The notes below the pieces were generated by a model. It saw nothing but the letters and a program-made list of their open reading frames with translations. It was not told the origin of the DNA and made no database searches. Below are positions 45,071 through 54,036 of a stretch of DNA of 64,000 bases, piece by piece (position 1 is the first letter of the stretch; the number at the start of each line of letters is the position of its first letter). This stretch comes from Pigmentiphaga sp. NML080357 (GTDB lineage Bacteria; Pseudomonadota; Gammaproteobacteria; Burkholderiales; Burkholderiaceae_B), in assembly GCF_002188465.1 (NCBI RefSeq), contig NZ_NINW01000020.1, positions 50,288 through 114,287 on the forward strand. The letters are read 5' to 3'. Position numbers and translations under genes: made by a program.

Positions 45071-45151
45071 GACTGGTGGGTTGCGCGGAGAGAACCCCGC
45101 GGCAGCCTGAAACCCTGGCTGCTGGCATGTGCTGACGAATCAGCGGACATG
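45071..45151 (-). ncRNA. structured leader, radC-type RNA motif, copy D
   Basis: Minus strand, upstream of the 73-residue gene: GCTGA-TTCG-TCAGC hairpin, ACATGCC, then CAGCC pairing with GGCTG around AGGGTTTCA, then GCGGGG...CCGC. The stems differ from copies A-C at both partners, keeping the pairing. Confidence 0.66.
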
Positions 45152-45230
45152 CGGACAGCTTCGTGAGGGTGCCGCGCCACGTCAGTTGGAAATCGGCATC
45201 TGGTCCAGCCCCGATTGATGTGCGCAGGAC

Positions 45231-45259
45231 AAAGAAAAGCCCCGCAACGAGTGCGGGGC
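45231..45259 (-). terminator. intrinsic terminator downstream of the 45.3-45.8 kb gene
   Basis: GCCCCGCA / TGCGGGGC (45239-45246, 45252-45259), loop ACGAG, followed on the minus strand by TTTTCTTT. It lies 27 bp past the stop of the 185-residue gene. Confidence 0.82.
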
Positions 45260-45285
45260 GGTCATGACGGTGCGGTGAGGCTGGA

Positions 45286-45843
45286 TCAGCGGGGCTTGTC
45301 ACCCAGGACATGCTGCTTCCAGATGGCGAATGCCTCGTCCGCTGGCAGCTCGGCCAGGATGATGATGGGCTGGTCCTGTCGGCTGCGCAGCTTTGCGAAA
45401 TACGCCGCGCGGTCGGCAATGGCCTTGAGCTTGATGCCCTTGAGGAACAGCAGCCGGCCGTCCTTGATGAACAGCACCTTGTTGCCGATGTCGCGGTTGA
45501 ACGCGGTGCGCAGCTTGCGCTCCGCATGCATGGCATCGGCCAACTGGTCCACGAGGAAGTCGAGCGTCATGTCGATGAGAAGCGGCTCGTCGTCCTCGCG
45601 TTCGACGTCGAGCGATGCCGGCGGCAGGCTCTTGGCGAATTCCTCGGCCTGGGCCAGCAGCGCGGCCTGGCCTTGCAGCGGGCGCACGAACGTCGAGCCG
45701 CCGTGTCCGTCATTGCGGGCTTCGGCGATGGGCCTGCCGTCGAACATGACGGTGGCGGTGAAGCACAGCGTTTCCTCGCTCGCGAAATCCGCGACCTTGA
45801 GGTTCTTGAGCGTGATGCGGTCTTGTCGGGTGATGGTGTCCAT
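45286..45843 (-). CDS. ICE hypothetical protein
   Basis: A 185-residue protein beginning MDTITRQDRITLKNLKVADFASEETLCFTATVMFDGRPIAEARNDGHGG. That opening, with a beta-rich segment and then an aromatic and basic helix region (KVLFIKDGRLLFLKGIKLKAIADRAAYFAKLR), is common among ICE hypothetical proteins; function unknown. Monocistronic: leader RNAs upstream and its own terminator downstream. Confidence 0.67.
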   Translation of the reverse strand: MDTITRQDRITLKNLKVADFASEETLCFTATVMFDGRPIAEARNDGHGGSTFVRPLQGQAALLAQAEEFAKSLPPASLDVEREDDEPLLIDMTLDFLVDQLADAMHAERKLRTAFNRDIGNKVLFIKDGRLLFLKGIKLKAIADRAAYFAKLRSRQDQPIIILAELPADEAFAIWKQHVLGDKPR

Positions 45844-45968
45844 AGGAAGTCCTGTTATCGACCGGGTTGACGACACGCCCCTGACGGGACGCGGCATACA
45901 TCCCGTGGGTTGGAGGAAGGTGGCATCGATGCCCGGTGGGCAGCGTTCGCCGGAGAGATGCCGGGGCG

Positions 45969-46047
45969 AACTGGCGGGTGGCGTGGGAGGAACCCACGGC
46001 AGCCTTGACACCCTGGCTGCTGGCTGTTGCCGATGCGTCGGCAATGC
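45969..46047 (-). ncRNA. structured leader, radC-type RNA motif, copy E
   Basis: Minus strand, upstream of the 185-residue gene: TTGCCGA-CGCA-TCGGCAA hairpin (7 bp), CAGCC pairing with GGCTG around AGGGTGTCAA, then GTGGG-TTCCT-CCCAC. It is the least similar in single-stranded positions (CAACAGCC replaces CACATGCC) but keeps all three stems. Confidence 0.62.
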
Positions 46048-46086
46048 AGGAGGGAGGATCACGCGGCCCGCCGGCCGCGTCGTGCA

Positions 46087-47697
46087 TCAATCCGAAGCGC
46101 TCGATCCCGTCTTGTGCGGGCACTGCACCAGCCGCTGGCCCAGCCACGCGACACACGGCACGGCCATGGAGTTGCCGATCGCCTTGTAGCGGGGCGCGTC
46201 GGCGGCGGGCTTGCCGCGGTACGGCACCAGCGTGTAGTCGTCGGGCATGCCTTGCAGCCGCTCGCACTCCACAGGCATCAGCCGACGTACCCGCCACTGC
46301 GACCAGTCGCCCGGGCCGGGGTCGTTCCAGTCGTAGCGGAAATGTGCCTCGAAGTCCGGTGCCAGCACATGGGGCTTGTCGGCACCGCCGCTGCTGGTGC
46401 GCAGCGCGGTCGAGACGCCATCGCCCAGTTCAGCGGCCAGGCCTTCGGTGCGACCGCGCAGCGCCACGCCGATCACCATCGGCCGGCCCTGGCCCGGCTT
46501 GCCGCCACCCGTGGAGAGCGTCCCGGCAAGCTGGCCGTGGCCGGATTCCAGCCGCAGCTCGCCGCGCGAGTTCTGCGCGAACGCGATGGCCGGCACGACG
46601 CCGGCATTCGCGTGGCTGAGGCGATGCCCGCCCGCGCGCAGCGTCGGTGCCCAGGCCATCGTTGCATCGGCTCCGCAGCCCTGGGCGGTGAAGGCGATGA
46701 TCGGCACACCCTTGCCGGTGCCGTCCTCGCTGCAGCCCTTGCCGCCGTTGGCGGTGCTGAGCGTGTGGCTGATGCTGCCCGCGATGGACTGCGCCACGAA
46801 GGTCTCGACCTCGAAGTCGTTCTTCGGGCCAGGTGCCGCGGTCAGGCAGGCCGCGACGTCAATGGGGCCTGCGGTGTTGCCCCCGCCGAATCCGAACGTC
46901 ACCGTGGCCTTGCCGTAGGGCTGCTTCAGTCCTGCATATCCCGAGTACCCGCCTGCTGCCGCAGCGCCCGATCCAGCAGCGCCGGCAGCGTCTTGCCACG
47001 GCACGAAGCCCGGCGAAGAATCCCCGCGCACGCCGTCGCGCTCAAAAAGTACCTCGGCGGGATCGACGCCACCTCCACCACTTGCCACAAGAAACACGCG
47101 ACGGCGCCGTTGGGCGACGCCGAAATATTGAGCATCGAGCACGCGCCAGGCGATGCGGCGCCGGGGTCCAGACACACAACCTGCGTGCGCCCATTTTTGC
47201 CCTGGCGGTTCGAGCGCACGGCTTTCTCCAGCCAGTGCTCCCAGGAAGTGCCCGAAGGCGTTGCTGCGGTCGCTGAGGACGCCGGGGACGTTTTCCCAGA
47301 CGAGCGTTGCCGCCGGGCGGCGGTCTTGGTGGCGGGTTTGGTCGATGGCATTTGCAAGCTCCACATAGGCAAGGGTCAAGGCACCACGTGGGTCGTTCAG
47401 CCCCTGGCGCGCGCCGGCCACGCTGAACGACTGGCACGGCGTGCCGCCGACCAGGATGTCGGGCGCTGGCACGGTGCCGGCGCGGACCTGGCGGGCGATC
47501 GCGGTCATGTCGCCCAGGTTAGGCACGCGGGGGTAACGGTGGGCGAGCACGGCGCTCGGGAACGGCTCGATCTCGGCGAACCACGCGGCTTCGAGGTCGA
47601 GCGGTTGCCAGGCGAGGCTCACGGCCTCGATGCCGCTGCAGACGCTGCCGTAGAGCAGCGGCGTGTTGCGCGGCGGTGCGCAAAGATTCGGGTGCAT
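46087..47697 (-). CDS. C5-cytosine DNA methyltransferase
   Basis: A 536-residue DNA (cytosine-5) methyltransferase. Motif I is LLYGSVCSGIEAVSLAW, motif IV with the catalytic Cys is GGTPCQSFSVAGAR, motif VI WENVPG, motif VIII QRRRRVFLVA, and motifs IX/X sit near the C-terminus (RRLMPVECERLQGMPD and YKAIGNSMAVP). The long variable region (about 245-440) is the target-recognition segment. No restriction enzyme gene is adjacent, so it is an orphan, probably protecting the ICE from host restriction. Confidence 0.9.
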   Translation of the reverse strand: MHPNLCAPPRNTPLLYGSVCSGIEAVSLAWQPLDLEAAWFAEIEPFPSAVLAHRYPRVPNLGDMTAIARQVRAGTVPAPDILVGGTPCQSFSVAGARQGLNDPRGALTLAYVELANAIDQTRHQDRRPAATLVWENVPGVLSDRSNAFGHFLGALAGESRALEPPGQKWAHAGCVSGPRRRIAWRVLDAQYFGVAQRRRRVFLVASGGGGVDPAEVLFERDGVRGDSSPGFVPWQDAAGAAGSGAAAAGGYSGYAGLKQPYGKATVTFGFGGGNTAGPIDVAACLTAAPGPKNDFEVETFVAQSIAGSISHTLSTANGGKGCSEDGTGKGVPIIAFTAQGCGADATMAWAPTLRAGGHRLSHANAGVVPAIAFAQNSRGELRLESGHGQLAGTLSTGGGKPGQGRPMVIGVALRGRTEGLAAELGDGVSTALRTSSGGADKPHVLAPDFEAHFRYDWNDPGPGDWSQWRVRRLMPVECERLQGMPDDYTLVPYRGKPAADAPRYKAIGNSMAVPCVAWLGQRLVQCPHKTGSSASD

Positions 47698-48228
47698 GTC
47701 GGTCTCCTGTTCGTATGGCGCAGGGCCATCGCCCTGGCCGGGGCGTTGAAAGGCAGGAGAAAGGCGCCGAAGGCCCCAGGGGCCTTCGGCTCGGGAGGAA
47801 AGAAGAACCACCCGTGGGCTGATTGGCAGGCCCGGTCGTCGCTAGAACCGTCTGCTCATCAAGCAATCACACCCGGCCCATGTCGTGGCTGGGGCCGGCA
47901 TCGTCTGGCGCACATCCGCGCACAAAGGGAGCCCGTTTTTGCGCCGGCGGGCACCGGCACCGAATACCGCTGACCACGAAGGGTCTCCGGGTGGCTCGCA
48001 CAGGCAAGCCATCGGGGGACCCTTCGCAGCGTGCGGAAGAGATGCGGACGGGGAGAACGCGCGGGGTGCGGTTCGCGGAGAAGCTACCTTCAGGTCCCGC
48101 GGCCGGGGGCGGCTGAACGGGACGCGCACACGGACAAGAAGGCGTTGCGCGCTGGGCGTCCCGCAGGGCATGCGGAACACGGGCCACGCCGCCGATGGCG
48201 GGCACGGCTCACGGGGAACGGGGGTCGG
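47698..48228 (-). other. 531-bp interval between topB and the methyltransferase gene
   Basis: No convincing gene. It starts (on the minus strand) after the topB stop and holds the methyltransferase leader, including a 10-bp stem GCCGAAGGCC / GGCCTTCGGC at about 47766-47790 preceded by CCCACGGGTGG. The rest is GC-rich, with short reading frames that lack ribosome-binding sites. Confidence 0.5.
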
Positions 48229-50250
48229 TCAGGAGCCTTTGCGGCCGCTCTTGCGTGGGCGCGAGGCACCACGCTTGGACGTGCCGGTTTCGACCGGCAG
48301 CGTGCCTTTGCAGTCGGGATAGCGACTGCACGACCAGAACGGGCCGCTCTTGCCGGTGCGTTGGCGCGTGGGCGCGCCACACTGCGGACAAGCCGGTCCT
48401 TGGGGCACCTTGATGGACAGGGACGTGCTGCCGTACTGCGCGATCAACTGCGAAATCCATGCAGCCTGCTTGCCGATGAACACATCCAGGGTGAGTTGTC
48501 CGGCCTCGATCATGTCCAGCGCCTGTTCCCAGACGGCGGTGGTGCCGGGGTCGGCAATCGCCGCGGGCACGGCGTCTATCAGCGTGAGCGCCGCATCCGA
48601 TGCGCGGATGGAGCGTCCCTTCTTCACGATGTAGCCGCGGGCGATCAGCCCGCTGATGATGTTGGCCCGCGTCGCCTCGGTGCCGATGCCCGTCGTGTCC
48701 TTGAGCTTCTGCTTCAGGCGCGGGTCGGTCACGAAACGCGCAACGCCCTTCATCGCCTTGACCAGTTCGCCCTGGGTATAGGGCTTGGGCGGCATCGTCT
48801 TGAGGGCCTTGATGTCGGCCCCGGCGACCTGACATGCCATCCCGTCGCGCAATGCGGGCAGCACCTGGCTGCGCGGGGCATCGCCGTCCTCGTCGGCGCT
48901 GCCTTCACGTTCTGGCTCGGCCAGCACCAGGCGCCAGCCCTTGACGACGACCTGCTTGCCCGTGGCCACCAGCTTCTGCTGGCCGCAGGAGAGGTCCGCC
49001 ACGGTGCGGTCGAACTCGTGGTGCGGGAGGAACTGGGCCAGGTAATGCGCCCGGATCAGCCGGTACACCGCCTGCTCCTTCTCGCTCATGGCGGAGAGGT
49101 TCGCGGGTTCGAGCGTCGGGATGATGCCGTGGTGCGCCGTCACCTTGCTGTCGTTCCAGGCGCGCGAGCGCTGGGTGCGGTCGAGCTGGCCCATGATCGG
49201 GGCCAGCGTGGGATCGGTCTTTAGCAGGCTGTCCAGGACCGTGGGCACCTCGGCGAACATGCTTTCGGGGAGGTAGCCCGAATCCGAGCGCGGGTACGTC
49301 GTGGCCTTGTGCGTCTCGTACAGGGCCTGGGCAATTTCCAGTGTCTCCTGCACGTCCAGCCCAAGCTGCTTGGAACAGACTTCCTGCAAGGTGCCCAGGT
49401 CGAACAGCAGCGGCGGGCCTTCGCGCACGCGCTCGGTTTCGACCGACACCACCTGGGCACTGCCCGCGGCGCGGATCTGCTGCGCGGCCTGCTGTGCGAT
49501 GGGCTGCTGCAGGCAGCGGCCGGCGTCGTCGGCGCTGGCATCGGGTGCCACCCACTGCGCGGTGAACGTCTGACCGCCTGCGGACAAGGACACGTCGATG
49601 GCCCAGTACGGCACGGACACGAAGGCCGCGATCTCTCGGTCACGGTCCACCACGAGTTTGAGCGTCGGGGTCTGTACACGCCCGACCGACAGCACGCCGT
49701 CGTAGCCGGCTTGCCGCCCGAGCACGGTGAACAGCCGGCTGAGGTTCATGCCCACAAGCCAGTCGGCGCGCGAGCGCGCCAGCGCCGAGTAATACATCGG
49801 CAGTGTCTCGGCCGAGGGCCGCAGCTTGGCGAGCGCGGTGCGGATGGACGCATCGTTGAGCGCCGACAGCCACAGGCGTTCGATGGGACCGCGGTAGCCG
49901 CACAGGTCGATGATCTCGCGGGCGATCAGCTCGCCCTCGCGGTCGGCGTCGGTGGCAATGACAAGGTGGGTCGCCTTCGCCAGAAGCGCCTTGACGACCT
50001 TGAACTGCGTGGCGGTCTTCGGCTTGACCTCGACCCGCCACTGCTGGGGAATGATGGGCAACTGCTCCAGCGACCAGCGCTTGAGCGCCGCGTCATAGAC
50101 CTCGGGTGCTGCTGCTTCGACGAGATGGCCGATGCACCAGGTGACCGTGACGCCGGAGCCATTGAGGCAGCCTTCACCGCGCTGGGTGGCGCCGAGAATC
50201 CGGCCGATGTCTTTGCCCTGGGAGGGCTTCTCGCACAGAAACAGCCGCAT
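48229..50250 (-). CDS. topB: DNA topoisomerase III
   Basis: A 673-residue type IA topoisomerase. It has a Toprim domain at the N-terminus (FLCEKPSQGKDI and the acidic ATDADREGELIAREI), the active-site Tyr in TTYPRSDSGYLPE and a C-terminal zinc ribbon (CPQCGAPTRQRTGKSGPFWSCSRYPDC). ICE-borne TopB with SSB is thought to support rolling-circle processing of the excised element. The pair topB-ssb is in the order found in ICEclc. Confidence 0.93.
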   Translation of the reverse strand: MRLFLCEKPSQGKDIGRILGATQRGEGCLNGSGVTVTWCIGHLVEAAAPEVYDAALKRWSLEQLPIIPQQWRVEVKPKTATQFKVVKALLAKATHLVIATDADREGELIAREIIDLCGYRGPIERLWLSALNDASIRTALAKLRPSAETLPMYYSALARSRADWLVGMNLSRLFTVLGRQAGYDGVLSVGRVQTPTLKLVVDRDREIAAFVSVPYWAIDVSLSAGGQTFTAQWVAPDASADDAGRCLQQPIAQQAAQQIRAAGSAQVVSVETERVREGPPLLFDLGTLQEVCSKQLGLDVQETLEIAQALYETHKATTYPRSDSGYLPESMFAEVPTVLDSLLKTDPTLAPIMGQLDRTQRSRAWNDSKVTAHHGIIPTLEPANLSAMSEKEQAVYRLIRAHYLAQFLPHHEFDRTVADLSCGQQKLVATGKQVVVKGWRLVLAEPEREGSADEDGDAPRSQVLPALRDGMACQVAGADIKALKTMPPKPYTQGELVKAMKGVARFVTDPRLKQKLKDTTGIGTEATRANIISGLIARGYIVKKGRSIRASDAALTLIDAVPAAIADPGTTAVWEQALDMIEAGQLTLDVFIGKQAAWISQLIAQYGSTSLSIKVPQGPACPQCGAPTRQRTGKSGPFWSCSRYPDCKGTLPVETGTSKRGASRPRKSGRKGS

Positions 50251-50526
50251 GTCCGTCCATCCGCTTCCCGTTGTTCATGGAGTTGCCGGGATCGAGGATG
50301 CCGAGCGCCTGCGGAAGCAGCAGCAAACAAGCCGCATGCGGTGGCGACCGCTTTCACGAGATGGGATGGCTGCGGCGGGGATGGCGTGCAGCCGGTGGTG
50401 TGCTGGCCGGGAGCCGCGATGTTCGGGAGCGCGTGGAAGCCGGTGGACGTCGGTGGAGCTATCCCCAGGGGATAGCTCGCGAGGACATGGGGGGCGGCGA
50501 AGAGCCGCGGCCGCCCCCATGCTGGG

Positions 50527-50979
50527 TCACTTCCTGCTCTTGGTCTCCTTCGGCGCAGCCGGTTCCTGGGCGGGCTGGGGCTTGGGCTGCGCGTCCTGCG
50601 CGGTCTCCTGCGGTTTGGGGCTGAGGACGACGGACTCGATGCGGAACGGCAGGATGCCGACGCTGCGCGCGTTGATCTGCCAGGTCTCGCGCGGCTGCTC
50701 CTCGTTGTCGGTCCAGGGTTCGCGCTCCATGCGGCCGACGACCAGCACGCGCATGCCCTTCTGGTAGAGGTCCTTCCAATGCGCGGCGTCGCGGTGCCAG
50801 ATTTCCACCGGCGCCCAGAAGCCGCCGCGATCCTCATAGTCGCCGCCCTTGGTGGGAACGGGGTTGTCGAAATAGACGTTCAGCCGCAGCAAGCGCCGCG
50901 GTTCGTCGTTGCCGTTGGGGAACTCCCGGTACTCGGGGGGCGAGCCGATGTTGCCTTCGCCGGAAAAATGCGTGCTCAT
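50527..50979 (-). CDS. ssb: single-stranded DNA-binding protein (ICE type)
   Basis: A 150-residue OB-fold SSB: STHFSGEGNIGSPPEYREFPNG, the aromatic strand FWAPVEIWHRDAAHWKDLYQKGMRVLVVGRMER and a Pro/Gln-rich tail ending KSRK. It lacks the acidic DDDIPF tip of chromosomal SSB. In ICEclc the equivalent gene is cotranscribed with the upstream integrase-regulator gene inrR. Confidence 0.87.
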   Translation of the reverse strand: MSTHFSGEGNIGSPPEYREFPNGNDEPRRLLRLNVYFDNPVPTKGGDYEDRGGFWAPVEIWHRDAAHWKDLYQKGMRVLVVGRMEREPWTDNEEQPRETWQINARSVGILPFRIESVVLSPKPQETAQDAQPKPQPAQEPAAPKETKSRK

Positions 50980-51052
50980 GGTGTGATCTCCGTGGTGGTT
51001 GAAATACCCGCGCCTCACTGCCGCCGGGCGCGTGCTGGGGTGCCCGACGCGA

Positions 51053-51580
51053 TCACCGATCGCGCACTGCGGGGGGTATGGACGCGAGCCGGCGCAGGTA
51101 GGCGTCTTCCGCCTCGGCGGCCTTGCTGGCGCACTCCTGGGCCTGCCTGCCCAGGGTGTGCAACAGGCTGATCTGCATGTTCAGCGTGATGCGCTGCAGC
51201 TCGATCGCGTGCAGGTCGGCCAGCAGGTTGACCGGCGTGCTGGTGCTCGCCATCAGCTCCTGCCACAGGGCCACGCCCATGGCCGAGCGGTCGTGCCTGC
51301 GCCAGCGCAGGAACGTCGTTCCCGCGCCAGTGGTCTGCTGGGCCAGTTCCACGGGCAGCAGGTGGAAGGGATGCCCACTGGCCTGTTGCAGCACTTGTCG
51401 CTGCGCCAGGCCGATCAACTCGTCGCGCATGGCGAAGCACTGGCTGGCCCAGGCCTCCAAGTCCCCTTTACCTTTAAAAGGCTTTAAAAGGCCTTTTAGA
51501 GAGGCCGCGTGCTCCAGGCGCATGAAGGCTCCCTGTTGCAGGCCCCGGAAGTAGCGGGTCGGCTGGTACAGATCGCTCAT
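51053..51580 (-). CDS. DUF3158 protein, positional match to ICEclc InrR
   Basis: A 175-residue protein with LYQPTRYFRGLQQGAFMRLEHAASLKGLLKPFKGKGDLEAW and RHDRSAMGVALWQELMA, a DUF3158 pattern. It lies directly upstream of ssb and overlaps the PFL_4669-family gene by 4 bp. In ICEclc the gene upstream of ssb is inrR, needed for full integrase expression in transfer-competent cells. I propose equivalence by position only. Confidence 0.72.
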   Translation of the reverse strand: MSDLYQPTRYFRGLQQGAFMRLEHAASLKGLLKPFKGKGDLEAWASQCFAMRDELIGLAQRQVLQQASGHPFHLLPVELAQQTTGAGTTFLRWRRHDRSAMGVALWQELMASTSTPVNLLADLHAIELQRITLNMQISLLHTLGRQAQECASKAAEAEDAYLRRLASIPPAVRDR

Positions 51581-52371
51581 GCGGATTCGTCCTCGCCGGC
51601 AGTGGCTGCGCCTTCGGACGGGTCGGCAGCAGCGGCCGCATCACCATCGGCGCTGGTAGCGGCTGCGGCAGGACTCTCACCGCGCTGTTGTAGACCACGG
51701 CGCACGATGGGTGGCGCAAACTTCGAGCGGTGCGTGCCTTCGAGGACGTCCTGCGGCAACTCGCCGAACTTCTCCAGCGCGGCCCGCGCTGCGGCATTCT
51801 TCGCCGCGAAGTCGTCGCGCGTGCAGCCCGAGTAGCGGTACTGCTGGGCCAGCGAGAACAGGCTGCGCAGCGCGTGCGCGCCCTCGTTGAGCCAGCGCTC
51901 CAAAGTGCTGCGGTCGATCAGCGCGGTGTGGTGGGCGAGGATCAGCTTGCGCGCGATGTCGTCGTAGTCGGCCAGGAGATAGACGGCGGCAAAGCCCAAC
52001 TGCGCATTGACGAACAGCGGCAGCTTGACGGGCTGCACGTTGAGATTCTCGCCCAGGGTCAACGCGGCGGGCACGCCGGCCAGGGCCTGGTCCACCTGTT
52101 CGCGCAGCGTCTGCAGCGTGGTCTTGGTCTGGTCGAGCTTGTCTTCAATGCGCAGCATCCACCAGTCGCTGTACGGGTCGTCCTGCTCCGAGCCGCGCTT
52201 CATCTTGTTCATGACGGCGATGTAGCCGTTCAGGCCGACGATGCCAGGTCGCCCCTCAGCGGCGGCGCGGCCATGCCAGATGCGCGAGGCGTGGTGGGTG
52301 TGCAGCGTCAGCGACATCGCGCTGCGCAGGGAGCCGAGGTTGAGTTGCAATGGTTCGTTGCTGGTTGCCAT
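51577..52371 (-). CDS. ICE protein, PFL_4669 family (TIGR03761)
   Basis: A 264-residue protein. The family opening LGSLRSAMSLTLHTHHASRIWHGRAAAEGRPGIVGLNGYIAVMNKMKRG is present, with DRSTLERWLNEGAHALRSLFSLAQQYRYSGCTRDDFAAKN later and a low-complexity Ala/Glu tail. Function unknown; strictly linked to this ICE class. First gene of the unit that continues into the DUF3158 gene and ssb. Confidence 0.84.
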   Translation of the reverse strand: MATSNEPLQLNLGSLRSAMSLTLHTHHASRIWHGRAAAEGRPGIVGLNGYIAVMNKMKRGSEQDDPYSDWWMLRIEDKLDQTKTTLQTLREQVDQALAGVPAALTLGENLNVQPVKLPLFVNAQLGFAAVYLLADYDDIARKLILAHHTALIDRSTLERWLNEGAHALRSLFSLAQQYRYSGCTRDDFAAKNAAARAALEKFGELPQDVLEGTHRSKFAPPIVRRGLQQRGESPAAAATSADGDAAAAADPSEGAATAGEDESA

Positions 52372-52800
52372 GGTGATCGCTCGCTGGTGGACAGGGAGCC
52401 GCCAGCATCCGCATGCGGCGGAAGGCAGTCAGTCAACAAACCGAAATGAGCCGGCCCCGGTTCTGTGCGCGCTGGCGGTGCAGCGCGCAACGGTCCCCTG
52501 GGGACCGCTCCGCAGATAGGCACTCACGTCGGCGTTCCCGTCCTCGGTTGTTGACGGTATGCGTGCTGCACCGCACGTCGCGCTGCCGTTCGACACGATC
52601 CTTCGCCGCGCAGCCGTCCCCAGGGGACCGTTCCGTTGAGCGCCATGGAGGTCTGCTTCATGGCCTTGCCAAGGCGCTTTGCCCAGGTTTCGCGCAGCGG
52701 GTCGCGCCGTCGCCCGGCGCTTCACCGCACAGCCGTCCCCTGGGGACCGTTCTGTTGACCGCCATAGACGTCTACTTCACGGCTTTGCCAAGCCCTGCGC
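52372..52800. repeat. repeat-rich regulatory interval upstream of the PFL_4669-DUF3158-ssb unit
   Basis: A 429-bp gap with three dyads at about 120-bp steps: CGGTCCCCTGGGGACCG (52491-52507), GTCCCCAGGGGAC (52616-52628) and GTCCCCTGGGGAC (52735-52747). The second and third are each followed by about 95 bp of similar sequence (CGTT-CYGTTGA-CGCCAT and so on). The third copy runs into the 3' end of the STY4528 gene, so the second copy is a degenerate duplicate of that gene's end. In ICEclc the promoter that is active only in transfer-competent cells lies in the matching interval. Confidence 0.65.
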
Positions 52801-54033
52801 TCAGGTCTTGCGCAGCAGGTCGCGCAGGCGCTCGATGTGCTGCCGGGCCACCTCGGGCGGCACGACGTTGCGCGGCGGCTCGGATGGTGGCGCTCGCGCC
52901 GCCGATGGTGTTGGCGGTGCCGGGCTGGTCTGCTTGGCCCACGCATTGAACTCGCCGCGCATGGCGCGCTGGATGATGCCGAACAGATATCCGGCGGGGT
53001 TGCGGATGCCATGCTTGCCGCACCGTGCGGCCCATTCGTCCAGCACGGCCTGCCGCAGGGCAGCGTCCACCTGCTGCAACGCCATCCTGGCTCCGGCCTG
53101 CTGTTCCGCCTTCAGTTCCGCGAAGCGCTTGGGCCATTGCAGGTCGCCCAGCGCACGCGCCTGCGCGGTAGTACGTACTTCATCAATACGACTACTACGT
53201 ACTGTACGGTCCTGCTTCGGATTCCGAAGAGCGCCGTCTGGCGCGGGTTTCGGCCCTGCTTCGGATTCCGAAGAGGGGCGTTCGCCATTCCGAAGAAGGC
53301 TCGCGGGCCCTTCTTCGGAATCGTGGATCGCATCCTCCTGTGGATAACTTTCGGTGGCGGTGATGCCCTGGTCGGCCAGGCGCTCGGCGAGCACTTGCAG
53401 CCGCGACGGCAAGGTGCGTCCGGACAACATCGGGTCGTCCGCGATCTCCTGGAGGGTGTTGAGTCCCACCACCTGAACGGCCTTGGCCGAATGCCCCAGC
53501 GACTGGCTGACCAGGGCCAGGTAGTCGGCGTCGAGCTGCATCGCCTCGAACGGTGTCAGGGGTTCGTCGTGCAGGACGTAGAGGTTGCCGAGGATGCGGC
53601 CGGTCTTGGCGTCGCGCCGTCGTCGCACGAGGCTCAGCCAGCGCGTCAGGCGCAGCAGCGTCAGCGCCCGCGCGACGGTCTCGTGGGAGGCTTGTCCCGC
53701 GCAGGGCATGGACGCCAGCCAGGGGCGCAACTGCTCATAGGTCGGGAACGCCGTGACGCCGTCGTCGTTGAGCATCAGCCGGAACACCTGCCAGGCGTTG
53801 CGCTCCAGCGGTGTCAGGCGGCGGTCGAGGAACAGCCGCCGCGGCACGCTCTCGTGCCGATTGCCACTGAACAGGAAGGCGTCGCCGGACGCGGCAGGCG
53901 TGGGCACTGCCATGGGCGCTGGCGCGCTGGGATTTGGCTTGGGCGTGAGGTCCTTCAGCGCAGCGTCGAACAGGTCGGCGAGTGCGATGGGGCCTTGACG
54001 CGGGGCTCGTGGGGCGGTGTCGTCCACGGCCAT
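52801..54033 (-). CDS. STY4528-family ICE replication/regulatory protein
   Basis: A 410-residue protein. The N-terminal half (LFSGNRHESVPRRLFLDRRLTPLERNAWQVFRLML and GQASHETVARALTLLRLTRWLSLVRRRRDAKTGR) has two winged-helix-like parts and is the STY4528 signature. A low-complexity stretch (about residues 236-290) is encoded by palindrome-rich DNA. The C-terminus (AARCGKHGIRNPAGYLFGIIQRAMRGEFNAWA) resembles replication-initiator or helicase-loader tails. The order parB-X-Y in ICEclc ends with the activator genes bisD and bisC; this gene occupies one of those downstream positions, but I cannot assign it. Confidence 0.75.
   Translation of the reverse strand: MAVDDTAPRAPRQGPIALADLFDAALKDLTPKPNPSAPAPMAVPTPAASGDAFLFSGNRHESVPRRLFLDRRLTPLERNAWQVFRLMLNDDGVTAFPTYEQLRPWLASMPCAGQASHETVARALTLLRLTRWLSLVRRRRDAKTGRILGNLYVLHDEPLTPFEAMQLDADYLALVSQSLGHSAKAVQVVGLNTLQEIADDPMLSGRTLPSRLQVLAERLADQGITATESYPQEDAIHDSEEGPASLLRNGERPSSESEAGPKPAPDGALRNPKQDRTVRSSRIDEVRTTAQARALGDLQWPKRFAELKAEQQAGARMALQQVDAALRQAVLDEWAARCGKHGIRNPAGYLFGIIQRAMRGEFNAWAKQTSPAPPTPSAARAPPSEPPRNVVPPEVARQHIERLRDLLRKT
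53169..53321. repeat. cluster of palindromes inside the STY4528-family gene
   Basis: Two exact copies of CTTCGGATTCCGAAG (53215-53229, 53259-53273) 44 bp apart, then a 13-bp inverted repeat ATTCCGAAGAAGG / CCTTCTTCGGAAT (53287-53299, 53309-53321) built from the same TCCGAAGA word. Nearby, TACGTAC occurs twice (about 53172-53178 and 53196-53202), the first within the palindrome GTACGTAC. The encoded residues are low complexity. Confidence 0.7.
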
Positions 54034-54036
54034 GGC

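Noticed and set aside
47842..48180. Several 70-150-codon frames in the gap between topB and the methyltransferase gene
   Set aside because: They overlap one another on both strands, have biased Arg/Pro-rich composition and no convincing starts; the interval is better explained as leader and spacer DNA.
52429..52949. Open frames across the repeat-rich interval before the PFL_4669-family gene
   Set aside because: They exist because of the repeated CCCC-GGGG dyads and run antisense into the STY4528 gene; no start signal or recognisable protein.
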